A stretch of 64,000 nucleotides of DNA from Vespula vulgaris (Eukaryota > Arthropoda > Insecta > Hymenoptera > Vespidae). Where the stretch lies: the NCBI RefSeq assembly GCF_905475345.1, contig NC_066600.1:2365001-2429000 (forward strand), given 5' to 3'. A program made the position numbers and the translations under genes. Positions 1 to 13,571 of the stretch are shown here, piece after piece (position 1 is the stretch's first letter; the number at the start of each line of letters is the position of its first letter). The notes under the pieces were generated by a model. The model had not been told where the DNA came from. It was given only the letters and a program-made list of their open reading frames with translations, and did not search any database.

Positions 1-147
1 AGTCCCTTTTATTATACCAAAAGAAATTTGATAACTTTGATCTTCATTTAATTCGTCCAGAAAAAATAAAAGAAATTTCGTTCTCCCGATTTTGCATATA
101 TTATGATTTGAAAGGAAATTTGTATTAATTTACTTTCTATTCGTTTA

Positions 148-178
<31 letters not shown>

Positions 179-1051
179 AATTCAAGTATTTTCCATTTTT
201 TTCGTCGAGTCTTGACAAATGCATTCGCGATCATTGAGTGATACGAGATAAAAATTTGAAGAGATTTTTATGGTAAAATAATGCCTTAGGCATAACGTAA
301 CAGATACGCATACAATATAAAAGTAAAATTAAAAGTTTTTGCTAAGTATAGTCAATCCGGTATCTTAATGAGCGCCATCGTTCCCATAAACTCGAACCTT
401 TCTGAATGAAAGCAAAAGGAAATAAAAAAAAAAAGAAAAAGAGAGAATCCACTGAATTCTCTTTCTTTCTCTCTTTCTTTCTTTCTCCTTGTACTTAAAA
501 AAAAAAAAAAAGAATTGCCCGGCGGCCAACGAGAACGCAAAAGAAAAACGCTTTTTTCATTTTTTTGTCTGGTTCGAGTTCGTTAAAAAATTTCCATCTT
601 ACATTATTTTCATCTCTTTTTCTTCTTCGTTTTCTTTTTTCTTAAACTTTCCCTTCTTCTTCTTCCTTCTTAAACTTTATTTTACTATGAAGATTCAAAG
701 ATTTACGAGTTTACCGAGTAATTCGTCGATTGTGTACGAATTTTTCAATAATTAAAAAATAAATCTAAACAATATGTATTAGACAAGAATAATTCAATGA
801 TTAGATTAATTCATAGTAAAAAAAAAAAAATTTATATTCGATTATAATTCACAAAATTCGAAGAATGATTTCGGATTTCATCTTCAGTTTGTATGATCTA
901 TTAACCACGAAATAATACGATGACGGAAAAATTACAATCGTTAATAAGATCGATTTCGATTACTTCTTCTTTCTTTCTTTTCTTTTTTCTTTTCTCAAAA
1001 CTTTAGGATTATTATTGACCATAATTTTTTTCTTCTATCTTTTTGTTACAG
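1..1051 (+). other. 3' part of an upstream dac intron
   Basis: AT-rich, stop-dense sequence with a (TTTA)n run near 150-172, a CTTT-rich stretch at 455-490, A and T homopolymers, and a long pyrimidine-rich approach (965-1051) to the exon A acceptor. No complex island or coding signal was seen. Nearby short frames are translations of T-rich or A-rich tracts. Confidence 0.7.
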
Positions 1052-1128
1052 GCTTCGTGAAGAGAGAGGAGATGCTGAAAGGGCTCTTGCATTGGATCAC
1101 AAACCTAGGGATCTTAGTTCGCACAATG
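1052..1128 (+). CDS. dac: dac internal exon A (25 complete codons)
   Basis: The acceptor is a T-rich tract ending TTACAG; the donor is G|GTAAGC. One base finishes a codon begun upstream, followed by LREERGDAERALALDHKPRD and then LSSHN, then one base carried into the next exon. The charged Arg/Glu-rich peptide belongs to the poorly conserved linker between Dachbox-N and Dachbox-C. It was recognised because its phase and sequence join cleanly to the exon at 3062 (AAT-G|GT-TCC reads N-G-S). The family gives little direct support for this peptide, so the call rests on splice sites, phase and the open frame. Confidence 0.82.
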
Positions 1129-2329
1129 GTAAGCTTTTTTTTTCTAAGATCTATTTGATCATATGCGTATGTGTGTATGTACATAAATCGTATTTCTTGT
1201 CTAAGAATAAATAAAAAGAGGAAAGTACATATAAAAATAAAAATATAAAATAAAAGGAAGAAAAAGAAGTAGAAGAAGAAGAAGTTTCGAGTTCGCGGCC
1301 AACGCGGGAGCGTGAGTCTCGAAGATAAAGGGTTCGATCGGTCGGATTAAAATATTACGGGGAATTAGAAAGAAAGGTACAGGACCCCGTGCCGCTCTCT
1401 GAAACTCGATATCGGACTTAATCTTCGAGTCCCTAAACGCCCGTCGGACCCACGCATACACGTATATAGGAAAGAGAAAGAGAGATAGATAGAGAGAAAG
1501 AGAAAGAAAGAAGAGGATAAAACGAGGAGTAGAAAGAGAGATAGAAAGAGAGAGGGAGAAAGAGAAATAAAAGGAAAAGGATAGAGCATCTCAGCTAGTA
1601 AGAAATATATATATATATATACATATTCTCTTCAAGATGTCTAAGATTTTTCTGCGTGGCTAGACTTTATAAATCCTGATTCGTTCGTTCGATCATTCGT
1701 TCCTTCGTTCCATCGATCGATCGATCGACCGATCGATCGATCGGTCGTTCAGTCGGTAGGTCTATCGTACCTTCAACGATTAAACATCTCGCGTTTCTTC
1801 TTTAATCTCGATCGCATTGGCCGACTCCACTTTAAGCTTCTCTTTTTTATAGGAAACTTATAAAAAAAATCTTTCAGCGTTATCTATCGCAAACAATTGA
1901 ATAAAATGATAAAAACATTCAACTTTCACGGTGAACGAATCTCGAAGGAATCTTTTTTTAACGTTTAATTGAATCAATCGATGTACATATAAAGGACGAT
2001 GCTGGTAGGATTTCGGGTTAACCCTTTTCGTCTCTCTTTCTACTGTTAAGTATCTATAGGGTGAGATAACTTTAAAGTATTCAAAATTTCATTCATACCG
2101 AGTTATTTGTTAATCTGCATATCTAAATGTAATATTAATCTTTAGATTAAAAATCGAGGATTTTTTTCGACATATTAGAAAGTGTTCTTTCGAAAAGATT
2201 TTTGCGATATTATCTTTTGGTTAATATTTTTGAATACTTGAAACGACCCACCCTGTATATACGCGTGTAAGTTGGTGTGCGTAGAATACATGTACGTAGG
2301 AAACGTGTTTGAAGCCATGCGTCACCCTG

Positions 2330-2368
<39 letters not shown>

Positions 2369-2716
2369 TCTCTTTCTCTCTTGTTCAGAATCGACCACCG
2401 TTTGCCCAAACAGTATCTATCCACGTCAGGATTAAAATGCTAGGATATCAAATACTCGAGTTCACCGACGAACGAGGGAGAGAAAGCGAATGCGGAAGAG
2501 AAAAGAGATAGATAGATAGATAGATATAGATAGATAGATATATAGAGAAAGAAAGAGAGAGAGAGAGAGAGAGAAGAAAGAAAGATGTGGAAAGTGGATA
2601 AAAGTACGGGAGTGAGTTCTCTTGTCTAAACGAGGATGTACGGAGGCAAATAAAATCCATCAAGTTGTCAGTCTAGTTTTAGTCGATGAGAAAGATAGAG
2701 AGAGAAAGATAGATAA

Positions 2717-2767
<51 letters not shown>

Positions 2768-5700
2768 AGAGAGAGAAGGAGAGAGAGAGAGAAAAAAATC
2801 AGCTTTTATTCCTTTTATCGATTCACAAAAAATCTTGTTTTCAATGTGATAACGATTATCTTTTATATTCTAATATTACATTACGTATTATATTTTCGTA
2901 TTCATACACATAGGTACATATTTATATGGAAATAGAACAATGATAATATGTCCTTTCTTGGAATACGTGATCTTGTTTTGTTATGTTCCTTTATCAATAA
3001 GATATATATTATTGTCAATAACTAAAGGACTTTTCGTATTTGTTTATCCTTCGTCCTCTAGGTTCCTCGAACGGTCACAGTCCCGTGTTGAACCTCTCGA
3101 AGACAGCAGGAAGCGGCAGTGTTGGTGAGCATTCGGGAAGCGAAGCTGGAGCGTCGCATCGTTCTCAAGACGACGAGGAGGAGGATGATAATTTATCAGA
3201 AGACCTCGAGGATGAAAACGAGAAGGACGAAGGTAAGAGAATCTCGTAATTTTTATTTCATTTCGAGCATTAATATCTACGAATAAAATTTCAATCGAAT
3301 TACCGTAGTACACATATACGTATCTTTTTTCTTTCGATCATTAATATCTGCGTATAAAATTTCAATCGAAATACCGTAGTACTCATATACGTATTTACTT
3401 TATTTCTATTAATTATGATCATTAATATCTGCGAATAAAATTTCCATCGATATGACGTAGTACTTATTACACGTATTTATTTTATTTCTAATAGCTACGA
3501 CCGAATTTCTTTGCGAATAAAATTTAATTTTGTAATAAATTAATTTAATATGCGAATGTGAGCGATCGTAAAAACATTATACGTAAAGGATAAGAAAATT
3601 AAATAAATAAGAAAAGGACGAATTGTAGGTATTTATCGGCTCGATTAACGAGAGCGAGAATAGAAAGTGAGAGAAAGAATGAACGATTTAGAAAATTCGA
3701 CGTAAGTAATAACAACGAAGGTAATAATTATATCGATTTGACTGGACAAGACATGTTTAAAGATGAGTTCTTCGTTACGATTTATGCGTCAGATCTTCTC
3801 ATACATACATACGTACATATATACATACATATATACATATTTATTTCATTTCTAATAACTTCGATCATTAGAGTTTGCGAATAAAATTTTAATGAATGAT
3901 AAATTAATATAACGTAGGAACGTAAGGGATATCGTGAGATAGGAAAATAAATCGTAGATATATTACTCGTAAAAACAAAAACAAAGATAAATAAACAATG
4001 AAAGGACGAATCGTATGTAGCTCTTGTCTCGATTAACGAAAACAAGAGAGAGAGAGATAGAGAAAGAGAGAAAGAGAAGAGATGAACGATTTAGAAAATT
4101 CGGCGTAAGCAACAATGAGGAAAATAATTATATCGATTTGACTGGACAAGACACGTTTAAAGATGAGTTCTTCGTTACGACTTATGGGTCAGGCCCTCTC
4201 ATCGATCATCAGAACGACGTTCGAATATTCGTCCGCGCTCTGGCCCTGAGAAACTTTCTACACGACGGTTGTTCTCATTCACGCCTTTTTTACTTAACGT
4301 GCATTGTATCCTACGACGTGGGTCGATAAATTAATCTAATAAAATTTTCAATGGGAATGAAGAAATAATCTATGCGTAGGTATAATGTCATAAGTAATAT
4401 CAGGATAATTGTATATTAATATATTATTGTTATAATAATAATAATAATAATAATTTTTTTTATTATTATTTTTAATAATAATTTTAATATTACTTTTAAT
4501 AACAATTATTATTAGCTCGGATTAGTTTTGATTAATATCGTAAAACTATTGAGACAGTGACGTCGTACAATCATTAGATCCTTAAATTAGATATTTAGTT
4601 TCATTTTAATAATGATAGATAGAGATGAGATCTGATATAAAACATCGCTTAAGACTCATTCAAACTCAATGAAGCGACGTAATCGCATTGATTTCTAATC
4701 GATTCGTTCATTGTCCTTACGGCACGTTAATTGGCCGAGGCCAATTAGAGAGCCACCCGGACGAACATCTTACGGACACACCTACGCGAGATGAGAAACA
4801 AAGAAAATGAAAGAGAAAAAAAAACGATAAGTAAAAATACAAGGGAATGAAAGGAGGACAAAAACGGAACGGAAAAACAAATATACGAAAAAAGAAAAAT
4901 GAAAAATCGATTTGGTGGAAAGAAAGAAAAATGAAAAGAGGAAAAACGAAAAAATAAAACGTTATATGCGGTGAATTAATATTCCACGCATTCGTCCGCA
5001 CGACTTCCAACGATCGATACATTATTCATATTTCAACGTTAATTGCTTATTATGAATATTTCGGGCTAATAAGTTGCAAGATAAACGCAGCAGGAGGGAG
5101 GGAGGGAGGGAGGCTGGAATAGTGGTGGCGCGAAAAGGGTCTAGAACAAACGAAACGATTATAAACTCGACTCTCTCTCTTTCTCTCTCTCTGTTTAGCT
5201 TTCCTTCATATTTATTTATTTCTATTGGATTTAATCAATTTAAAATAAGATCATTATCATTTGAAAAGAATCAGACAGAGAACGATATATATATACAGGG
5301 GTATATAAAAAATGAAAAATGAGATCATAAGTAAGTCTCATTGATTATTTTATTTTCGGTCATCCTTATTTTATTTTTATATTTCATTTCGTTTACTTTT
5401 ATCTTACTCAAAACATTTCTACTGATAATAATAATAATAATAATAATTCGGATCTCTTTACGATTGTAAAATATCAATCATCGAATTTTCTTTTATCTCT
5501 TTATATAGAAGCCAGGAAAGAAGAAGTCGTACAACACGTTTTAACGAATTGAACAAGTTAAAAAAGATTAGAATTAGTATCGAGCTCTCTAAATTTCGTC
5601 GAAAGACATAGCAGTTAGACGTATAAATTGTCTGTCTTTGGTCGGAAAGAGTAGTGGGGAGAGAAGAGGGGTGTTGAGGGATGAGGGATGAGGGATGTGA

Positions 5701-8700
5701 AGGGTGAGGGTTAAGGTAAAGGGGACTGAGGGGAAGTCTTGGATCGAAGAAAATCCGTGTCTCGCAGCGTGTCGTATGCAACGGGTACATCCTACCTATG
5801 GCGCTCATGGTGATCGAAATAGAACCCCATCGAATGCCCGTGGGAGTGTACACGCCCGTGGAATGCCGTTCTGATTTAATGAGACGCGCCACTATCTCCT
5901 TCTCGCTCTCCTTCCCGGAATCCAATCTCTCTCTCTCTTTCTCTCTCTCTCTTTCTCTCTTTCCCTCCTTTCTCTCTTTCTCGCGCTCACGATTCGTTCC
6001 TTTTCTTTTCCTTTTCGTTTTCCTTTCAAACTCGCGAAGACATTCGAAAAAGCAAACAAGTATAGATTAGGATTATTGATTTTGCAAAAGAAACAAATTA
6101 AAAAACGAACTATTTGTTTCTACTTTAAAATATTTTTTTATTCCTTTTGTAACATGTAATTGTTAGTTGATTATCGTTAAGGAAGTTTCTCATAATTAGA
6201 AAATATCGTAATCGTGAATATGGAAAATTCTGATTTTTTAATTATTTTGATATATTCTATGTATATATGTACGTGTTAATTGTTGATCAACGATTGATGA
6301 TAAAAAGAGAGAAAAGTGTATTGCGGACGTATATAAATTCTCTATTATACGTAATACCTATGTCCTACTCGTGTCTATTGATAGATGATAGAAAGACAGA
6401 ACAATGTAAAGAAAAAAAAAAGGAGGAGAAAAGGAAAGAAAGAAAATTGTTAAAATTCTATAATATGTACGAAAGAAAGGGAAATAGTCGAGGAAACGTT
6501 TACTTTCTTTTACTTTCTTATTTTTTTTTGTTTTTCATTTTCATTCGTTCTTTAAAACTCTCCTTGAGAAGAATGAGAATTCTTCTTCGTTTTAAGATTC
6601 GCACGTGTCAGACATCTTACCGTGGGCACTCACGACGATAGCAGAACGCGTTTTGTAAGAAGTAAAGGAATACGAGTGTTATATGTATAGTTTCGGGATT
6701 CCAAAAGCTTTCTGAGCGGGTCCGCCGATAATTGTAATGGTCGCTCGTGGCAAGATAGCGTGGACGAAGAAGTGAACGTGGAAAAAAAATAGTTGGGCAT
6801 CGAAAGAAGGTTGCGTCTACTCGTGAGCGCGAACCTTGCTATCAAAAGGTGCCGGCTTAGCGAGTGCGCTGCGCTGCTCTGTGTGCGCACGCGCTCGTCG
6901 AGCATTAAATCGAGCAATGGCAATAAGTAACCAAATGCCGTTGGTGTTGTAGGTGCAGGCTGATAATTAAAAGACGATACAATAAAGCACATATCATTGG
7001 CCATAAAGCAGCGTCTGGGTACTAAGGCGATGGTGTGGGCCGTAGAGAACGCATACAGGCATAGACATACAGATACATATATATATATATATACATATAT
7101 AGATATATATACAGAGAGAAAAGAAAGCACGATCACTTAAGGCTGGAACCCACGCAGACATCTTGTCTCACCACTCCAGCCCGTTTCGCAATAACCATAA
7201 GACATCCTGTATTCCAACGATCGCGTTGTGGGTCTTTCTCGATCGGTTAAAAACGTTCGTCTCCGTTTTACAGAAGAAGAAAGACTAAAATGTTAAAAAT
7301 AGAAAAGGATGGAAAAATAGTAAACAAAAACTATATTCTTTCTCTCTCTTTCTCTCTCTCTTTTAGTGGTGAAAAGTCTATAGGGAAATATTCAATATGA
7401 GAAAGAAAGGATGGAAGGGAGATATGAAAATGATTTCTAGGGGGGTTTGCCGTTTCATTCGCAAAATTTAATTCGCTCGCGGTGACGTTAAATCAGAGGA
7501 GTGGCGAAGGGTAACAAGTAGTCTTACGGAGATTACGACTTTGGAACACGCACACGGCGTAACTCTTCTCCTACTTCGACCTCCCTCGAACGTTGTTCGA
7601 CCGATCGTTCGACTAAATTTATTAATGACGCTTCGTTCTCGTACGCCTGTCGCGCATTCGCGCGGAACCGCATGCGATATGCGTTTCGTATAGGAAGGAC
7701 AAAGATAAAGAAAAAATTCGTATCTGTGTATGTGTGTATGTGTGTGTGAGAGAGAGAGAGAAAGAGAGAGAGAAAGATCTGTACCCTCTTTATATGTGTT
7801 TCATCTGGAATAGATAGACGTTCTCATTCGAAAGGGAAAAAAAAATATCTCCAAGGATGTATTCCCAAGATGTGTCATATCAAGATTTATCTTCGTATAA
7901 ATTTTACCGAAATTCCCTGTTTGCCCAAGGCAAAATCCTTTCGAAGAATCCTTTGGATGTAACGACCGGTATGCGTACGGTGACAAACGCATATGAGCCA
8001 GATAAAATAATAATAATTATTATTAATGTTAGTTACAAATGGGAAAAGAGAGAGAAATGTAATAGTTTGAGAAACATCTTGAAAATATCTATGTATCTGT
8101 CTGCCTGTGTATGTATGTATGTTGCTTTATATAACTACAGTGAAGTATATGTGAAAATATATTGCAATGATTTATTCGTGTCGAACAATTGATCAGAATA
8201 TATGCTGACAAGTTTCTCTTATCTTTTTGATATAATATAATAAACATGTGAAAAAGAAAAAGAATATATATATACGGGAGAAATAATTTGTTTATGCCGA
8301 ACAGCTGATCATAACTGACTCGTAACATATACTGATAACATCTTAATTTTTCATCTCTTCTTTTTTCTTTTTTCTTTTCCTTTAGATTTATCGGACGTCC
8401 CAGAGAACCTACCACTTCCAGCACCAGGCTCGGAGAGTCCTCAGGCATTGAACTACTCTCAGATAGCCTCAGCAGCAGTCGCAGTGTCACAGGGTGCTCA
8501 GGACCCTTCGGTTTCGAGTACGGAGACTTTGTTAAGGAATATCCAGGGTTTGCTCAAGGTCGCAGCTGACAACGCGAGGCAACAGGAGAGGCAAATCAAC
8601 TATGAGAAAGGTCAGTGGCAGGGCTTTCTTAAGACACTTGAGGGCGCTCTCCACAATTTTATTATCTTTCAGCTCTCCCAGAACCACATTAGGAGGCATT

Positions 8701-8707
8701 AGTAAAA

Positions 8708-8754
<47 letters not shown>

Positions 8755-9446
8755 TTCCCTGTTTCTTTCTCTTTGTCTGTTTAATCGATTTTTTTCTTCG
8801 CGCGTGTACTCGTTTCTTACCTTTATTTCTTTTTTCCTATCTTTGGAACCTAACTTCTACTCTTCTTTCTATATTCTTTCTTTCTTTTTCTACTTCTTTC
8901 TTTTTATTCTTTTTTTTTTTATTTCTTCCTAATCATCATCCATTTGAAACCAGTTTTTATTTTGTTTATTATGTACCAAAAGTGCCAAAGCGATTGTAAA
9001 GAAATTTTCAGCGATATCTATTTTATCATACATAGGAAGAGGATCGTATAATTGATTTATTTTTCTTCTTCCTTTTTTTTTTTCTTTTTTAGTAGGATCG
9101 ATCATTATTCGATCGTTAGATGAAGATTTTTTTTCTCGATAGATGTATTCGTTTAGACCCATCGCAAATCCGAGAGTAGGTCTTTGGACAGTTCGTATAA
9201 AAAAAAAGGAAAAAAAAAAAAGAAAAAGAAAATAATAATGAAAAAAAAAACGTACAGTAGTGATTAAGTAGTTAATAATAATCGTGTAAAAGTCTACGAT
9301 TCTCCAATGATCACTGTGGCACTCATAAAGATTTCATTGGCAACACGATTCCCTTCGAAGTTTTCATTGAATGAACATAAAAAATTTATTATGACGTAAT
9401 TGGGAGAGCTGGAAAGGTAAAAATCACGATGAGACGATCTGCCAGT

Positions 9447-9495
<49 letters not shown>

Positions 9496-10648
9496 TATTT
9501 TAATCATATACTTACGCAAATTAGAATATTACGAATAGGATAGATAATTTAGACTCTGTTACCCTTATAAGAAAGATTTGTACGAATAAGTGTGCAAAGT
9601 GCACGATAATAATATTAATAATAGTAATAATTAATCATAATCTCGATCGATCGTGATTGAAAAAATCTCGATCCTGTAAATCGTAGGATCGCTCGTCGGA
9701 CGATTATCGAAAATAAGAAATTTTGATAAGAGATAATCTTTTTTTTTTAAATCGTCGGACGAGGGATCTTTCGTAAGATAGTATATCGTATATAAATAAA
9801 TAAATAAATAAAAAATATATATATATAAAATATGTATGAGATTGATCATTGTGTTTCATTGACTATATAAACATGCATAGATACATACATGTACGTATAT
9901 TACTATAGATACGTACTATAATAATATAGTATTATAGATACGTAAAGCTTATTATATGAGGGAAGATTATGGTAAATAAATTTGAACAAATCTGATCTCG
10001 TGTTATTTAATAATCGCGGTGAATATCAGTGTTGGGTAATATTTAATTCGATTAACAATTATTAATCGCAATTAATAATTAAATAAGTTAATTATCGTAG
10101 GTATCATAGCGTTGATTTTTATACTCGAGCAACAGCAGGTGAAAAAGAATGTTCATTCTAATACGAAAGAAAAGAGGATGATATCGTGCGTTTATAGAAT
10201 ATTATGAAACAACGCGTTTTAGACATCTGCCGTTGATCGATTATATGTGAAAATGTTCTAAGAAAAATCATCCTGTCGTTTTTCGTTCTTCCTTGTTATA
10301 TCAACGTCTATAAAATGATATGCGAGAGACCTTGAGAATGAGAGTAATGGTGTAAGTCGAGAAAATCGAAAAAAACACAGAGGATATTATTGTCCGTTTT
10401 GTTAAAAGTTTTATTATTTTCTTCCGTTTTATTTATTTTTTTTTATTTTTCTTTTTTTTTTCTTGATTTCATCGTCATAATACGTCATTATACGTGCTGT
10501 TTGATCGTAGAAAAATCTCGGCCTTTACAAATACACGGAAACTCAGCATTCTCATGGATTAACTATTTTTTTGTCATACAATTAGACTATATATTTCGTT
10601 TATGATAGATTTCTGTATCTCTTTCTATCTATTTTTTACTCTTTCTCC

Positions 10649-10686
<38 letters not shown>

Positions 10687-10836
10687 TTAATATATTTAGT
10701 ATTTAACGATTATTATGCAATGACTGTCAAAAAACAAAACAAAAGAACAAAGAGAAAAAATAACAATTATTTACTACATCACATTGTTTGAATTATCCAA
10801 CATGTATATAGACATACACACACACATATGTGTGTA

Positions 10837-10888
<52 letters not shown>

Positions 10889-11344
10889 AGCAAATAACTG
10901 AAATAAATAAATCATCCAAATCTAGTCTGATTATTCTCGTCTCGTTTCCGTTTATTTCAATAGAATAATACGATATATAATACGTAAATATAAAATTAGG
11001 TTGGATCGTCGCTTGAAATTGGAACGAATCGACTTGCACCACTCGAGTTCCTGAATGGACAGTAAGAAAAGATCGTAACATACATATTTCTTCAACCCAT
11101 TTTATTATTCACTCTTGATATTCAATTTTGGATTGCTCTTTGTAGAAAAAATATATTCCTTAAACGATCGTTAAATTCATTTTTTAATACTATCTCGATG
11201 TTTTCTTCCGTATCATTCTTGTCCCTAATATAATCTCTAATACATTCTTTAATAATCTTTTCATAATCATATTATAAGATAGTTAACGTTCAAAGTTCGA
11301 TAGCACATTAAGCAAGCACGATTTACTGTCCATTCCAATCTTTT

Positions 11345-11375
<31 letters not shown>

Positions 11376-11761
11376 AGGTTTCTACCATCTTTTTCATCCC
11401 CCTTGAAACACTTTCTATCAGACAATTCTCCCTTGATGGCGAGCTTCGAATCGTCTCTGCGGCTTATCCAGAATTTTGGCAAGCGTTTTAAGGTTGGAGG
11501 CACCTCCATAAACACGAGTTCCGATAACCGAGTGTGTCGGCCTAGCGTCGGTGTGTACATTGTGGTCGGTGTTTAATAAATTCCAACCGAAACGTAACCC
11601 CGGGACTTTAATTACCCATTAGCCGATACAAAGTGTCATTTTCAGGGCCGTTAACTAATGCGTTCGCCAGCTTTAACGGTAGGAATGCCAGGCATCGTGG
11701 CCGGCCGCTACGAGACGCTTAACCAACCACCCCCACTCTCTCATTCTCTCTTTCTCTCTCT

Positions 11762-11799
<38 letters not shown>

Positions 11800-12579
11800 T
11801 TCTCTCTCTTTCTCTTTCTCCTTCCTCCTATGGTGAACGAAAAGATTCGAAAAAAAAAACAAACAAATAAACAAACAAAGAAAAGAGAAATATCGAACCA
11901 TTAGCTATAACTAATTCAAGATTCTGAACATTTCATCTAATTAATATCATTAAACAGTATCGTGTCATTATAAAAAATGTACGTTAATTATCATAGAATC
12001 TTACCTTCTTTTTATCTTTTTCTTTTTTATTTGTTATAAATACCACCAAAAAATTGATAAGAAGAATAAAAAAGGAAGAAAAGAAGGGAAAGAGAAAGAA
12101 CAATAAAAATTATCGCAAAGGTCAGAAGTCGATGACTCTTTATCTTCTGATAAAAAAGAAAACACACACATACGCAAACATAGCCATACACTCAGATATA
12201 TATACAAAATCGTAGAAAGAAGAGAAAAAGAGAGAAGAGTAAAAGGAGGAGGAGGAGTAGGAGGATGTTTGCATTATCGAAAGGAGATCACCTTCGTCGA
12301 AACTCTCGAACATCCTCCCCTTTGTTCTACGACTCCTTTGCTTGCCCTCAGGAATAAAAGAGAGAGAGAGAAAGACAGAGAGAAAAAGAGAGAGAGAGAG
12401 AGAGACAGAGAGGACTCGGAATTTAATACGAAGGGACACTTGGCTAAGAGAGGTGAGGGGAAGTTAAGGCGCGGACGCGAGTCGGTTACTTTGGACACGT
12501 GAATGCTAACGAGTTCATCTCGACCTCGTTGCGACGTTAAGCCAAGAATGCAAGGCGTTGTTATTGCTGGCTGGCTTAA

Positions 12580-12616
<37 letters not shown>

Positions 12617-13540
12617 TCCTTATAGTGTCTTTATATACATACGTATATGCTATCGAAGCAAAGGAAAAGGGCGGGAAGCGGAAAGGGAGCGAAAGAATCG
12701 GAAAGAGAGTTAGGAGAGAGGGGCCGATTTAATACTCGAACGAGCCAGCAGCTCGTTTTACACCAGATGGGTTTACATACGGCCGCTATCGCGTTACCAG
12801 TCCTTCGTTGTGCGTCTATACCTACTACGAGAGAGATAGATAGAGAGAGAGAGAGAGGGAGAGGGAGAGGGATAGAAGAGAGAGGAGAGAATACGATCGT
12901 TCTATATAATACTGCACAAGATGTTTTTCGCGCGTTAAAACGACGAGTTAAAAAAGTTTTCATAAAAGTTAATCATTATATTATTGAGAATAACATATGC
13001 TCGCGAAGCTTCTTTATCGAAGCTTTATCGACGTTTATTGTTAATTAGTAGATACATTATTTTATTATTATACAACGGGTTTGTCTAATTAACTGTATAT
13101 AGAATTTATGTATCGAAAGATATCTATCTATGATAGATCGTTGAATGTCTTCTCTTTGTCTTCGTCCTAAACGGATTTTCTCTCTCTTTCTCTTGCAAAG
13201 ATAATCCCTTGCTATTCCGTGAACTCTCTCATTCTCTCTCTCTCTCTCTCTCTTTCTCTTTCTCCTCGTTACACGAAAAGGGGAGAATACCGGGTAGAGA
13301 TCGTTAATAGAAGCGCGTTGTCGCGAGAACAATTCTCCATCGTCTCTGGACTTTTACCTCCAATTTATGCTTTCCCCTATCTCTCTCTCTCTCTCTTTCT
13401 CTGTCTTATAAACACACACAGACACACATCCGTAGATATGTATATATATATAAAGAGTAAGTTGCTCCAGGATAATGACTCGAATCTCCGTGCGTAGCCT
13501 GCGAAGGAACGTAAAAAAAAAGAAAGAAAAAAGAGACAAA

Positions 13541-13571
<31 letters not shown>

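Larger units (their letters stand above)
1129..3061 (+). other. dac intron A-B (1.9 kb)
   Basis: A phase-1 intron from GTAAGC to CTCTAG. It contains GA-rich DNA at 1470-1580, a GATC/TTCG-type repeat at 1679-1750, a 199-bp MITE-like element (2057-2255), a (CT)n at 2332-2380 and two GATA/GA microsatellites (2507-2575 and 2709-2791). Nothing coding was seen. Confidence 0.8.
3233..8385 (+). other. dac intron B-C (5.2 kb)
   Basis: A phase-1 intron from GTAAGA to CCTTTAG. It holds the repeated-unit region 3250-4206, an ATT-rich palindromic tract (4430-4515), a purine-rich block (4790-4960), a G-rich block (5640-5735), a complex island (6600-7060) and GT/GA repeats at 7725-7775. The remaining stretches are unremarkable AT-rich DNA. 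Confidence 0.8.

Noticed and set aside
7857..8192. 111-codon + frame before exon C
   Set aside because: Partly protein-like at its start but ending in ATT and ATGT repeats; no acceptor with a pyrimidine tract leads into it.
10995..11003. TTAGGTTGG, possible mariner terminus
   Set aside because: Only nine bases match the typical end and no inverted partner was found.
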